From positions 279,099 to 343,098 of the forward strand of contig PDUO01000052.1 of the NCBI GenBank assembly GCA_003008705.1: a stretch of 64,000 nt of DNA. Direction: 5' to 3'. The position numbers and the translations under genes were made by a program. Below, piece by piece: positions 10,175 through 21,000 of the stretch (position 1 is its first letter; each line of letters begins with the position of its first letter). The notes under the pieces are model-generated. The model searched no databases. It was given only the letters and a program-made list of their open reading frames with translations, and was not told the origin of the DNA. Origin of the DNA: Pezicula radicicola. Lineage: Eukaryota; Ascomycota; Leotiomycetes; Helotiales; Dermateaceae.

Positions 10175-11500
10175 TCAATGTACGGTTGAAAGAGGCAATT
10201 CCGAACTCTGTGGTGGGGGCGACGGATTCTGTGCTCCTACGTTGTCTTCTGGTTCAGAGGCATCTTCGGAGATTCCTTCATAGTCATCGTCGGAGTGTAT
10301 CTGGCCGTCTGGCTCTAAGGTTGTTATATCGAAGTCTGAGCTTATATCTCGAAGAGAGAGGCCGTCTTGAGGATCATCAAGGCCCTGACCATTATCGATT
10401 TCGCTGGCGCCTATTCTCCGTACGATGTGTTTTTCGGGATCGTAAATGCGGTAAATTGATTCGCTTTCGCAACCGACAAAGTATCCAAGCCATCCACGAG
10501 GATGATGTAACTTGGTCTTATTCTCGGCCATTCGCTTTTCCACAGGGAAAGCTGAGTAGGCGCGACTGCCCCATATCCGTTCGCGTTCCAGGGATGGTTG
10601 TAGTCTGTACAGGGCTTCCCATGGTGTTTTCCTGTCCTTTTTTAGGAGGGCTCGGGCCGTGGCGCAGTTCTTGTTCCAGACTGCGTGTGTGAAAGCTTCT
10701 GGCCAGAGATTCGCAGGTATGCTGGAGCCTCGGAGTAGTTCATTGCTCTTCTCGCTGATAATCTTGCTTATCTGGCCGGAGATCGTGGTATCTTGTATCA
10801 TAGAGGCTGCCTTTTCTCTAACCGTTCTCATATTACGCTCTGCTACTCCGTTCATATGATGGGCATAGGGTACAGTGGCTTCGAGGCTAACGTTGTGCTT
10901 CTTGCACCAGGTACCAACCGGGCCTTGAGCAAATTCATTATCGCAGCGATATTTACGGATTGTCATCTTGTGTTCTTTCTCGATACGCTTATGGAGCTGG
11001 GGGAAGGCTTTCAAGAGCTCGCTCTTAGCTTTCAGTCCCTCGCACCACGTGAAACGGGTGTAGTCGTCTGTCATAAGGAGGAAAAGTTTAGTGGCGTCGT
11101 AACCCTCGATAGGGTATAGGCCCCAAACATCAACATGAATAAGGTCGCCGAGTTCTTTAGACTTGCACTTCGCTGGATCACGCGGGATCCTGACGAGTGC
11201 TCGCGTTGTAGCGCAGACAGGGCAGATAGCTTTCAGTTTATCCTTGATTTGCTGTTCAGTGACATTCATACCCGTGCTGACCTTCTTAAGGTTCAGCATG
11301 CCTTGAAAACTGAGATGGCCAAGACGACGATGCATGCGCCAGACTGGGTCGTTAAAATCAATAGCTGCTGCGACAACTTCTCTAGACTCAAAGGGGTTGT
11401 CTAGTATCTCCGCAACCAACCACGCGCCTTGCTGTCTATACCACCAGTACCAAAAGCCGAATCTCTCCCAGTATTCCCAAGCATTACTCAAGGCCAACAA
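10175..11500 (-). pseudogene. Copia integrase region (GAG-pre-integrase plus rve core)
   Basis: An open frame of 441 codons, minus strand. The HHCC zinc-binding motif is present (HRRLGH, then CPVCATTR). The DDE catalytic triad is readable: D in HVDVWG, D in RCDNEF, and E in NGVAERNM. The typical copia segment around LFLLMTDDYTRFTW lies between them, and a C-terminal acidic, Ser/Pro-rich tail follows. It ends at TGA 10177-10175, but the downstream reverse-transcriptase frame is in the same phase, so that stop interrupts one original polyprotein. The upstream part (gag, protease) is missing, so it cannot be autonomous. Confidence 0.9.
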
Positions 11501-11504
11501 GAAG

Positions 11505-12300
11505 AGATAGGCCTAGCCGGAATTTCTCCCTTCGTTAAGATATTAGTTGGATTGAGATCACAATAAATAAGTTCTAGACTATATAGATACCGAATACCCT
11601 CTATCACAAAAAAGAGCCTACATTGAACAGGCGAGAGGCTTAGGCGACCCTTTGGGATAAGGTCTTCTACTACGTACTAGAGAGCCTAGCCTGTATTAGG
11701 ACTAATATATTTAAGAAATATATATACGGTTGGAAGCTGTTAGCTTATTGGATGTACAGTATAGTACGAAACTTTGTTTATCCTTTGTCATCTAGATTAC
11801 TCTTTATAGTATAGTATAAACTATTTAATAGCCTACTATATTAATCCCGGAAGCGAATTTTATAATATTAGCTAAGGCTGCGAGTAATTCCTCTAGAGGT
11901 ATAGGTCCTGGTAATCTCCCTACTATAAGTATAATAAACTACTCGAAGGGGATAATAAAAACTATATAGCTAAAGAGATAACTACTATTGTTGACCTTCC
12001 CCTGTCGAATCTCTTTAGTAAGTACATTATATATTTCGCCGTATATATGAACCAAATTGACTATTTCTATAGCGCTAGATAGCTTAGTATTTAGCTGAGC
12101 TAGGTAGTCGGTCTGGACGGCGACATTATTAGCTTCTAGTATCTACTTTAACTTAAGAATGTAATATCTCAGTCTTCCGCCAATTCCGTACTCTGTAATA
12201 GCTATGAAGGATTACTGAGGGAGCCGATAGCCTTCCGTAACTTTGAAGCGTACTCGTTGTCGATTCGGAATGTGATTGGAGTATCTAAGGCGGGTACATT
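11505..12300 (-). pseudogene. RIP-degraded protein kinase-like relic
   Basis: Read on the minus strand, the segment ending at about 11520 gives VIEGIRYLYSLELIYCDLN then PTNILT. This is the kinase catalytic-loop layout (normally HSLGxxHCDLNPxNIL), with one His now Tyr, a C-to-T product. Just before it PKGRLSL fits the hinge/alphaD area. Upstream to about 12300 the reading is broken by many TAG/TAA codons with TpA-rich composition. The relic abuts the truncated 5' end of the copia element at about 11500, so the retrotransposon was probably broken or inserted here. Confidence 0.55.
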
Positions 12301-12644
12301 TACTAACTGTGCAAAGGCCGGGTCTTCGGTTTTCAAAAGGTCAACTTTTTTGGAATATCGAACGAAGTACGTTTTTACCTATTGCTACAATGGAAGCCGG
12401 ATGGATGGATAGTTGGTGTTGCGGGAGGAAGGCGCTAGCTAGTATTCATTCCCTAGTAAGCTAGCTACTACGAAAAAGATGTATTATTAAAGGCCTTGTC
12501 TAAGATAGAATAGAGATAAATCCAATTATTCTAAAGGGAGTATAAATAGAATAAAGGATGAAAATAAATCATATCTATAATTTATTTATCCGTTGTTGGG
12601 TTTACCCGAGTATCGCTAGATCCTCTCTCTGATTGGGCCACGCT

Positions 12645-12750
12645 GACCTTCGCCATTGACCTTCGCCATTGGACCTTCGCCATTGGACCTTCGCCATTGA
12701 TCTTCGCCATTTGATCTTTCGGCGCGAAGGTCGGCGCGAAGGTCGGCAAT
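12645..12750. repeat. Short tandem repeat followed by its inverted unit
   Basis: Five near-identical tandem units of about 14 bases (GACCTTCGCCATTG) fill 12645-12712. Two tandem units containing the reverse complement follow immediately (GGCGCGAAGGTC twice, about 12720-12745). The two halves can pair gaccttcgc with gcgaaggtc, so the single strand could form alternative hairpins. It sits at the junction between a TpA-rich tract and a less degraded one and could be a transposon end or a recombination product. No coding sequence is involved. Confidence 0.8.
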
Positions 12751-15605
12751 GTAAGGCCTTAGGCATCAACTGTGGCTGGAGCTACTGGTACTAGTACCTG
12801 GGGTCGGCCAACCCTACAATTACTGGCTATGTACCCTATAATTACAGGCATCCAATCTTATAAATTATTGTACAAATGTACTATAGATTTAACCCTACTC
12901 TTTATAATTCAATCGACCCCCGGTATTAGGTCACGTAAATTTATTTGGGCGAGGACCGCAAAGGTATCTTTACGATGTAGAACGATGTAACCTCTTAATA
13001 AGGATTAGATTAGTGGGTGTATACATCCTAAACTTCTAATACACCTGTTCTTTTATTTGACCATCTTTACATCTTCTATGACGACCTATACTTGGGCTAC
13101 AGCCACAGAAGCCATAGGGGTAAAAATGAATAGAATTCTAGACTAGAGAGGGAAGTGAAGCTTGATATATATCAGAGTGATGGCTACATGTGCTTTCTAT
13201 CCTCTACATCATGCATAGAATTATCGCATATAAACTTTTCCCGTGGATTAGGATATAACGAGGCTGCCCTATACAACGTGGCACCAAAATTATTGTCAAG
13301 ATTGATTACTAGTCTAAAACACCTTCATCTTCCTCTCTGTTAGCTTGCACCTCCCCCCATACTGGCTATCAACCCCTAATCCAACAAAACTCTACACTTC
13401 GCTTTCCGAATTATAGAAAGAGGACTTTGGATTCTTTCGCGAGTTTGTGCTATATAGCCTCGAAACTCATTTGCGCTGCCGCTTAATCCTAGGGGCAGAC
13501 AACCTAACACCGACGGGTTCCTCAGCTGTTAGAGAGGTTTCACAGAATAATATTGATAGTGAGGAGGAAACCATCCCGAATGATAATAGTAGCGCTGAGC
13601 TCTACTTTGTAACCAGAACATCCCCCCCCCCCCTCCTTTTAATGTTAATGGTCCCACTGGTTGATCTTTTATTTAAATCAATATCTTTAACGTCATAGTA
13701 ATAACAAAATGATGGTCTGTGTTCAAATTGTATTGATGTATGATTCAAATTGTGATTTACAAGCTTATTGGTGCAGACCTCTTTCTATTTAGTATATCGA
13801 TGATGAAGAATATACCTACGTGATGTAGAGGTATCGAGAATACCACGATATCGTTCATTCGGTACTTGGTATTCCCTGTGCTTTTGTGGAGGGAGAAGTC
13901 GCATTGAAAGGTTCTGAATTTATGAACACCTGGCTGCCTATGACCAGCTTAAGTCTACTTGCTGCGGTAAAGCTAAAGCCTGAAGAAATGAGGCGATCAA
14001 GAATAGGATAGACTCGCCTCCGATTATCAATGTCTATTAGGAGGAAGAATTAACAATAGATGTAGACACGCTCTTGACTAGGTTGGGCATTGAGAAACCT
14101 CCTGATTTACGAGACATGAGGCGAAAAGAGAGGCTGGGGAAGAGGGCTAAGAATGGTGCTAGAAATATATAGAGATGGAAGAGGGTATAGTTAGGTATAT
14201 TTAAGAAAGCGCTTGGTGTATAAGATGCTGTTTTCTTCCAATACACGCTGAGGAGTAAATTCCTATAAGCCAATCTCCTTATACTGATGTATCTTCTGCG
14301 GCTACAGTGGAATCGCTTTATGATTACCCGTTTCCTTGATATTTTCTTGTAGGTTGTCAACACCTGCTGTACATACACTAAGTCTCTATGGACATTTAAA
14401 CCCATAAGGCCAGCGTACTATACGTCTAATATTTGATTTACTGAGTAGGTTATACGGATTCGGTCGCTAGAAAGAATGTTTTCAGTCCAGTACTCAAGAA
14501 GGTGGCATGTAAAACCTATTCAATTACTAAGACCGTTCGGCGGTCAAAAGTATGTTTCAGGGCCTTTTGGAGTTGTTAATCCGTCTCTGTATAAAGAGCA
14601 GCTATAGCTTTATCGCAGATAATAATCTTAAGATTTTAGAGAAGTAGCCGGGCGAGAGTCATTCGTCTCGTCTCTTCCCTATCTAAGCTATATACGTTCT
14701 GGTCCGCCAGAAATTTTAGTAACAGGATATACAATGAACCAGGCTGCCATCTTATTCCATGTCCTGAATCCTTGCTCAATAACTTCACATCAAGTCCTCT
14801 CTCCCTTACAATACTCTACGCCCAAGCATATCATGGCGACCCCCCCGATTTTGACTTGCAATGTCCGCAAGCAAATTTGTAAGCAAGCAGGCTTGCATAG
14901 AGGAACGCCTGTGGCTGCGACGTTTGTAGCTGCGTGTCCCTTGCCGATATACTCCGAGATGGCCAACACAGACTTCATGCCAGAGCTGAGCAGCAAAGCG
15001 CAAGGCCTCCTGCTGAGCGCCGCTGCGCAACGACACTCCTCTTGCAAATAACGGCCTCCTCTCTCTCTCTCAATCTCCAGCCTGCCTCAGAAGATGGCGC
15101 GCGCAGTTGACCGCCTTTTCTACGGCGGCCAGTGTGGGGACCCCGCAGATTGAGTAACGACCATTCATATCACAAACCCTCCCGCATCGCGAGTTAGATA
15201 TGTTGGTGGGCTGATTCAGGCAACCAAAAGGTAGGCTTTTCACCAGTCGTAAGTCGAGTTTTTGAGGCCGTGTAACTTTGGGCAGCAACATTGTTTAATG
15301 TTTGCATGTTTTGAGCCAATTCATTTGCTGCTGGAGCGCGTTTAAGTCTGCAGAGCCGGGCGTGAGAAGGCTGGCAGAGTCCTGATGTTGGAAAGGGCTC
15401 TCTCACTTCCCCCTCTTCTGCTCTAATTTTATAAATGCTGTCACAATCGTCCTTGGTTTCTCGTCTCCATCGTCTCTAGACCAATCACTTGTAAATAATC
15501 GATTCCATCTTCTAGATAATCACAAGTTTCCTACTTGCACCATCTACTCGTATAGTTGCGGTCTGCATTTTCTCTGATCGACGCACTTAATATCTCTCTT
15601 TAATC
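12751..15605. other. Gene-poor spacer with weak coding traces
   Basis: No intact gene is evident. A poly-C run lies at about 13621-13634. Between 13800 and 14700 the plus strand has stretches that read as damaged protein (for example [17 protein letters not shown] near 13880, and LLRPFGGQKYVSGPFGV near 14530), separated by stops, so an unidentified relic is likely. From 14750 to 15400 composition is normal; the minus strand has a short coding-like end (MNGRYSICGVP, then a Cys-Ala-Arg segment, stop at about 15070) that I cannot assign. The last 200 bases are CT-rich and contain a CCAAT box (about 15481), a plausible promoter for the GTPase gene. Confidence 0.4.
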
Positions 15606-16983
15606 ATGTCAAACAATCAAACCAGGGTCGCCGAAGTAACTCGGAATTGCTTGACCTCTATCCGAAGCAGGTATGTAGATCTTAGTCGACTTGATGCCAT
15701 TGCTGAATTGCCCAGGGAAGCGAACAACAGGGCTCCAGCGATATTAGTAATGGGAAGAACAGGAGCGGGGAAATCATCCACAGTTGAGAATGTCACTGGC
15801 GCCACAGGATTGTCTGGCAACAGTCTTGAGCCAGGTATAACCCCTCCTTCCCCATCTTCAGATTCCGAATTAGAGCTAACAAATTGGGGTTGGATAGTTA
15901 CCACAGAATGTCAGATTGCATCTACGGATATCGACGGTCAAGAATACTTTCTCATCGATACGCCGGGCTTCGACGATGAAGCTACCTCGCGGGAAGCTTC
16001 TGCAAAAATCGTGCGACTGATCGACGATATACGGGCTCATATAAGCATGGTACGAGTGTGGTATGTAGTAGACAACACAGCGGCCCGCAGCCCCTCGATC
16101 GAAGGCAAGCTCATTAAGTGGCTCACCGCATTCTGCGGAGAGGACTACTACTCGAAGATCACGTTTGTAACCACGCACTGGGAGTTTTCCGAAGCCCAGG
16201 TTCTCGCTGAATGGGAGGAAATGCTACAAAGGAGGAAGTTAGTATGGGCAAGGTTTCTCGATGGAGGTGCCGAGACATATCAACATGGAAAGATCTATAG
16301 CGATAACGAAGAAACCTCGCAGGTCCCAACACTGTCGTGGCGGAATGACAAGCCTACTCTGTGCACAAATGCTCGGAATATGCTTTTGCGACGTTGCCAA
16401 GACGCCAACCACACCTTGCCTCGAATTATCCAGGAACTTAATGAGGGGAGGACCGCAGTTGAGACTACAGCAGCAAAAGTATTCGGGCATCCAAACTTGT
16501 CGAGCGAGACGACTGCTCCCCCAGCCGAGCCAGGCTTCTTTTGGGGACTCTGGACATGGGCACGGGAGAATATCCGCATCGAGTTCAACAATAACACCGG
16601 GTTTAGTACCCACGGCCCTGGTTTCAGTGCAACGCATGGCTTCGAAAATTTCAGCCCACAGTTTCGCTCCCCCAGTCCACCTATGGGCTCATACACTGGA
16701 AGTCGACCATTGGACCCAGCTGGATCTATCAGCGATTACCTCACTTCTCGCGGCGAACCCAACAATCTGGCATACCGCACTGTAGACGCACGAAGCTTGG
16801 GTATAAGTGGAACTCCTGGTGAATACAATCATAACCGAGCGTATCATATCGCTAGAATGGAGAGAGACGGCTTCCTCTAGATTGTCTCGCACGTGTCCAG
16901 CGTTCAAGGACATGGAAGAAGCGTACAAGACATTCGGAGCAGCGGCCGAGCACGCAGCGCTGAAAGTCCTGATTAAGTTCTGA
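15606..16983 (+). CDS. AIG1/GIMAP-type P-loop GTPase, fungal
   Basis: The protein starts at ATG 15606. Residues 50-58 form the P-loop (GRTGAGKSS), residues 118-121 the G3 motif in DTPGFDD, and TTHW at 189-192 sits at the expected G4 position instead of the usual N/TKxD. This resembles fungal AIG1-like GTPases often found beside NLR-type or heterokaryon-incompatibility genes. The simplest open frame stops at 16880. An intron at 16801-16855 (GTATAA donor, CTAG acceptor, 55 bases) instead gives an open phase-1 join to EWRETASS and an end in LKVLIKF at 16983, so I give that end. The product is about 440 residues with no signal peptide; the C-terminal quarter is Gly/Ser/Pro-rich. It likely acts in the cytoplasm. 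The target is unknown; a defence or self/non-self role is inferred from its neighbours. Confidence 0.8.
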
Positions 16984-17084
16984 GGTCTGGGTATTGGCTT
17001 GGCTAGGACACGGGACGAGCTTTGGCATAATTTCTTTTGATTTTTGCATCTTGGTGTTGAGTTGGTTCGGTGGGTAGCAGCTGG

Positions 17085-17832
17085 CCAAATAATTAGGGGG
17101 TGGAGAGACCGACCGTCTAATCGACTACTTCCCACGAGGTGAGCAAGGATGCATTATCTTCACGACACGCAACAGGAAGACAGCCGTCAAGCTTGCACAC
17201 CCAACGAAGACGTTGCGATACAGCTACTCTAGAATTGTTTAATTAATTCAGATCTGGTTAACGATACACTAGACACAGTAGCCCTTCTTAAAGAGCTAAC
17301 CTACCTCCTACTTGCCATTGTTTAAGCAGCAGTATACATTAATAAGAATAGGATAACACTCACGGAATATTAATCTCTCCTCACAGATTAAGAAGAAGAG
17401 GTTATTAATCTCCTTAGCGAGGAATTTAAGGATAACAGGAGATATAACAATATAAAGAAGCCAGTGGCCACAACGTGGCTTATCTCGTTTAAGCAAATCC
17501 AGCATCGTGACCCTCTCGTAGCCAACTACCTATCGTTTATAGCCTGTATCGAACCTAAAGACATTCTGCAATCTCTTCTTCCGGCAGGAGCGTCTAGAAA
17601 AAAGAGATAGATGTAATCGGGACACTCGAAGCGTACTTGTTTATTATTAAGCGTACAACAGACCGGGCTCTTAATCTTTACCGACTAGTGTATCTCGCAA
17701 CGCGCAACTAGCTCCGCAAGCAAGAGCTAATTACTCTATAGGCCGAAAAGGCTATTGCACGGCTAGACGAAGTATTCCCAGATAATAACTACTAAAATAG
17801 AACTACGTGGAGGACGTATTTGCTACATGTAC
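17085..17832 (+). pseudogene. RIP-degraded NB-ARC NLR (NB-ARC/TPR type) relic
   Basis: Read in one frame with stops ignored, this gives RLIDYFPRGEQG then CIIFTTRNRKTAVKLA, the RNBS-B region of an NB-ARC domain. After a worn stretch come the winged-helix part (YLSFIACIEPKDI, SLLPAGAS), EIDVIGTLEAY, NLYRLVYLATRN and AIARLDEVFPDNNY. This is the order seen in fungal NB-ARC/TPR proteins, just before the TPR array. Stops are TAG, TAA and TGA at places expected to be Gln, Trp or Arg, fitting RIP-like transitions. The P-loop half and the TPRs are absent. It lies between two other nucleotide-binding genes. Confidence 0.8.
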
Positions 17833-18065
17833 GCTAGAGATAGGGAGACTCGGATTACTCTGTCATAGAGATTTGGTGCGTGTCTATTTAGTGATAGACG
17901 ATATAATAAGTCTAAGGCACCGTTTATAGAAGTAATGGAATAGTACAAGAGAGTCCTTGGACAGGAGAATGCCGACACGCTGTTGCTTTCTCCTTTTGCG
18001 ACCAAATTCGTAACATTCTATCATACCCTCTTAGATCTTTCGTGTTCCTCGGGTAGTCACTCGTG

Positions 18066-21000
18066 ATGGTTTCTGCGCCATCACCCAACCTGCATCCCGA
18101 ACCGAAATCGCCGCCTGCTAAGAGGAACACAGCATTCGACAATGCCTACAAATCATTCTATGAATGTCTCCCAGACAAAGACCAGATGTTATTTGCACCC
18201 TGCGCATCCTCAGAAGACCTTCTAGATGGCCTGAGAAAACTCAGTAGCTTGGCTAAACATCACGACAAAGAATCATTTCTATCACGTATTTCTGACTTTG
18301 CAGCAAGCCTCCAGCCTTACCTAAACATCGTTGATATCATGGTATCATCTAATCCACAGTATACGGCTTTAGTCTGGGGTGCATTACGATTTGTTTTCCA
18401 AGTAAGCATTCCACAACAACTTCGATTCAAACTCATACCAGCGACTTAGATTGCAAGCAACTTTTCCACTTTCTTTGAGAAGCTTCTCAAGTTACTGGCC
18501 AACTTGTCGAAAACATTCCCCCAGTATGAACGAATTGGGAAGTTTTGCACCGAGAACCCAACCTTCACTACGGACTTGAGGAGATACGTGGAGCAGCTTT
18601 ACGAAGATCTCTTCCAGCTCTTCCTTGCCGTTGCTAAGGTTTTTACCTCTGGGGAAAGGAGTATGAATTATCCAAAGAGCACTTTCGGCGCAGGCTAAAC
18701 TATTGCAGAGCTCAAGCGCACGTCGACTGTTATTGGCAGCCTCCTATGGAAACCATTTGATATCCGCTTCCATGAGTTCGTACAACGATTCAGTGATCAC
18801 AGAGATTTCATTCAATTAGAAATTGGTCTGGTCCAAGCTCGAATGTCTCAGGCCATACAAGATAATGATATTATTGTGAGACAAGAGAAGTTTCTAAATT
18901 CTGCAGTTGAGAGCGCCATAGAATGGCTCAAGAAAATTTCTTCCGAAGGTGAGGAGAGGAGGATCAGAGAGCTGAAAGGTACGTATAACACTTCCGTCGT
19001 ATTAATGCAAGACGACTAATCCCCCTTAGATTCAATCCATGAGCAGCTCAGGAACTGGCTTTCCCCATTACCACTGTCCTATGAAGAATCCTTTCATCGA
19101 TCCCAAGAGCTGCATGAAAATGATACAAATGGCTGGATTTTTTTAAGTCCAGAGTTCAGCGCGTGGGCGAGAAACGAATGGAAGACAAGACCTTCAGTTA
19201 GTAAACGAAAGCTTGGGGCTAATGGCCTTTGGATACAAGGTAAGCAGTATGAATGAGAATTACGATTCGTTGGTAACAATCCCTAGGGAAGCCTGGCTGT
19301 GGCAAAACAGTGCTGGCATCGTCAATCATCCAAGGACTCCGCAATGATGCACTCCTCCTGCCGCGAAAGATGGATGTCTACTACTACTTTTTTGATTCCC
19401 AGAATTCCGAGGTTTCGGTGACAGTAACTTCTGTATATAGATCCATCTTGACGCAAATTCTCCACTACCGAAAGCACGAAGAAGCGATGATAGATAAATT
19501 TGCATTTTTGCGAACATCTCAATCGGAAGGCTCAACCATTGCTAGTTCGGCCCAGATTTCCGAACTCATTAAAATCTGCCTCTCATCCTTTGACTGCTTT
19601 TTGGTATTTGACGCAATTGATGAGTGCCAAGACAACGAGAGGCTCATGGACCTTATCCTCTAGCTCTCTGAAAATTCAACGACCAAGATTATCTTTCTAA
19701 GTCGCCCTAACGTCACATCCCTTGTACGAACGGTTCCGAAGAAGGGCAGGTTCATGATTTCCAAGGAAACCACTCAGAAGGACATCAAAAAATATCTAAG
19801 AACACAAATTAACCTTTTGGTCGAGGATGATTACTTTCCACCTGATACAATTGCCGAAAACCTCGTCCATTGCCTGCTGAAAGGAGCAGATGGCATGTTC
19901 CTCTGGGCAAAGCTCATGATCGGGTACTTGAAGTCACCAGCACACACATCGTTGAGAAGGCTCCAAGAAGTTTCTGCTATTATCTTGCCAGAGGAACTCG
20001 CCAAAATGTACCGCAGAATTATGGCACTCATTGAAAACTCCGACCACGCTCAGCGCAAGCTAGCACAGAGCGCCATAGAATGGACTCTGTATTCCATGAC
20101 ACCGCTAACGTCAAATCAATTACACGAAGCGTTGGTATTTAACGAAGGAAAACCTTCTGCCGGTACATCAAACAAGTTCAAAGACTTCGAAGATACCATA
20201 TCCATAGTAACGGGCGGGTTGGTGGAAGTCAATCCCCCTACGAACACGGATATGGCAGAGAACGGAGCTTTCGTGCGCTTCATTCACTTGACAGCCATCG
20301 ATTTCTTTCAATCTAATAGTCTACACAATCACGACTTGATTCCCGCAAGATCTATCAGCAACCTTCGCATTTGCCGCACTTGTGTTGGTTGCATCCTTCG
20401 CGAGGCTCCGGAAACTCGTCCGGAAACCATTCTTAGAGAAAACCTAAGTATTCCGAAATTGAGTGACAACCTTGCAAACTACGCAGCAAGAAGTTGGGTA
20501 CACCATTTTGGGCGGACGTTTGGTGAGGAGCTAGTCCAGGACTTCAAGCATCTTTCGGAAGTGGTGTCAAGCTTCCTTACCCAACCACTCGCAGTGACCT
20601 TTTCGCTAGAATTGTTCTATCGTCTCGGTAATGACCAAAAAGGTAATGGTGCAAGATTCTTACAGTTACGTGTGCCATCGGGACTAACGCAATTGGCGAA
20701 CCTGGGTGTCTCCGATTTATCGCAAGAGGCAAGCAAGTTAGTGAGCATTTTGACCAACTTCGCGGAAGGGTTATTACTTCTAGAGAAAGACTGGGGTGAA
20801 AAGCTTTTACATTCCCCTGAAATCTTGTGGGATGAAGCAAGTGTCTTTAGAAAATCGTCTTTCTTGGCTGGAAAGCCGAAGACCCAAGTAACGTCCATGG
20901 TTCCCAAAAACCTCGAACATGGCTCTGCAAGCTCCGACGCTTTGTCGTGCATATCTCAGACTGGAAAGATTCAACACCTGGGAACCGCTACCGCCGTACT

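Larger units (their letters stand above)
7092..11505 (-). mobile_element. Ty1/copia LTR retrotransposon, 5'-truncated and inactive
   Basis: The element lies on the minus strand with the copia order integrase, reverse transcriptase, RNase H. At its 3' end a polypurine tract (rc of ctcccccc, 7288-7295) abuts a TGTTAGTCATG sequence starting at 7287, the expected PPT/LTR junction. The 3' LTR probably extends to about 7092, where the plus strand begins tgtt. I find no second LTR, gag or protease: coding sequence begins abruptly near 11500 in the GAG-pre-integrase zinc-finger region, next to a kinase relic. Damage includes in-frame stops at 10175-10177 and 8138-8140, a further TAA near 8030, a one-base loss near 7941, and a mutated RT active site. 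Confidence 0.85.

Noticed and set aside
10147..11404. Plus-strand frames of 66-181 codons over the copia element
   Set aside because: They are antisense shadows of the integrase and cysteine-cluster coding sequence.
12645..12712. Array of 14-base repeats as a CRISPR-like locus
   Set aside because: Units are directly adjacent without unique spacers, and the organism is a fungus.
13621..13634. Poly-C tract as a regulatory element
   Set aside because: A homopolymer with no associated gene; equally likely a sequencing or slippage feature.
14037..14405. 122-codon minus-strand frame
   Set aside because: It lies opposite damaged plus-strand coding traces and has a skewed, hydrophobic/basic composition with no domain.
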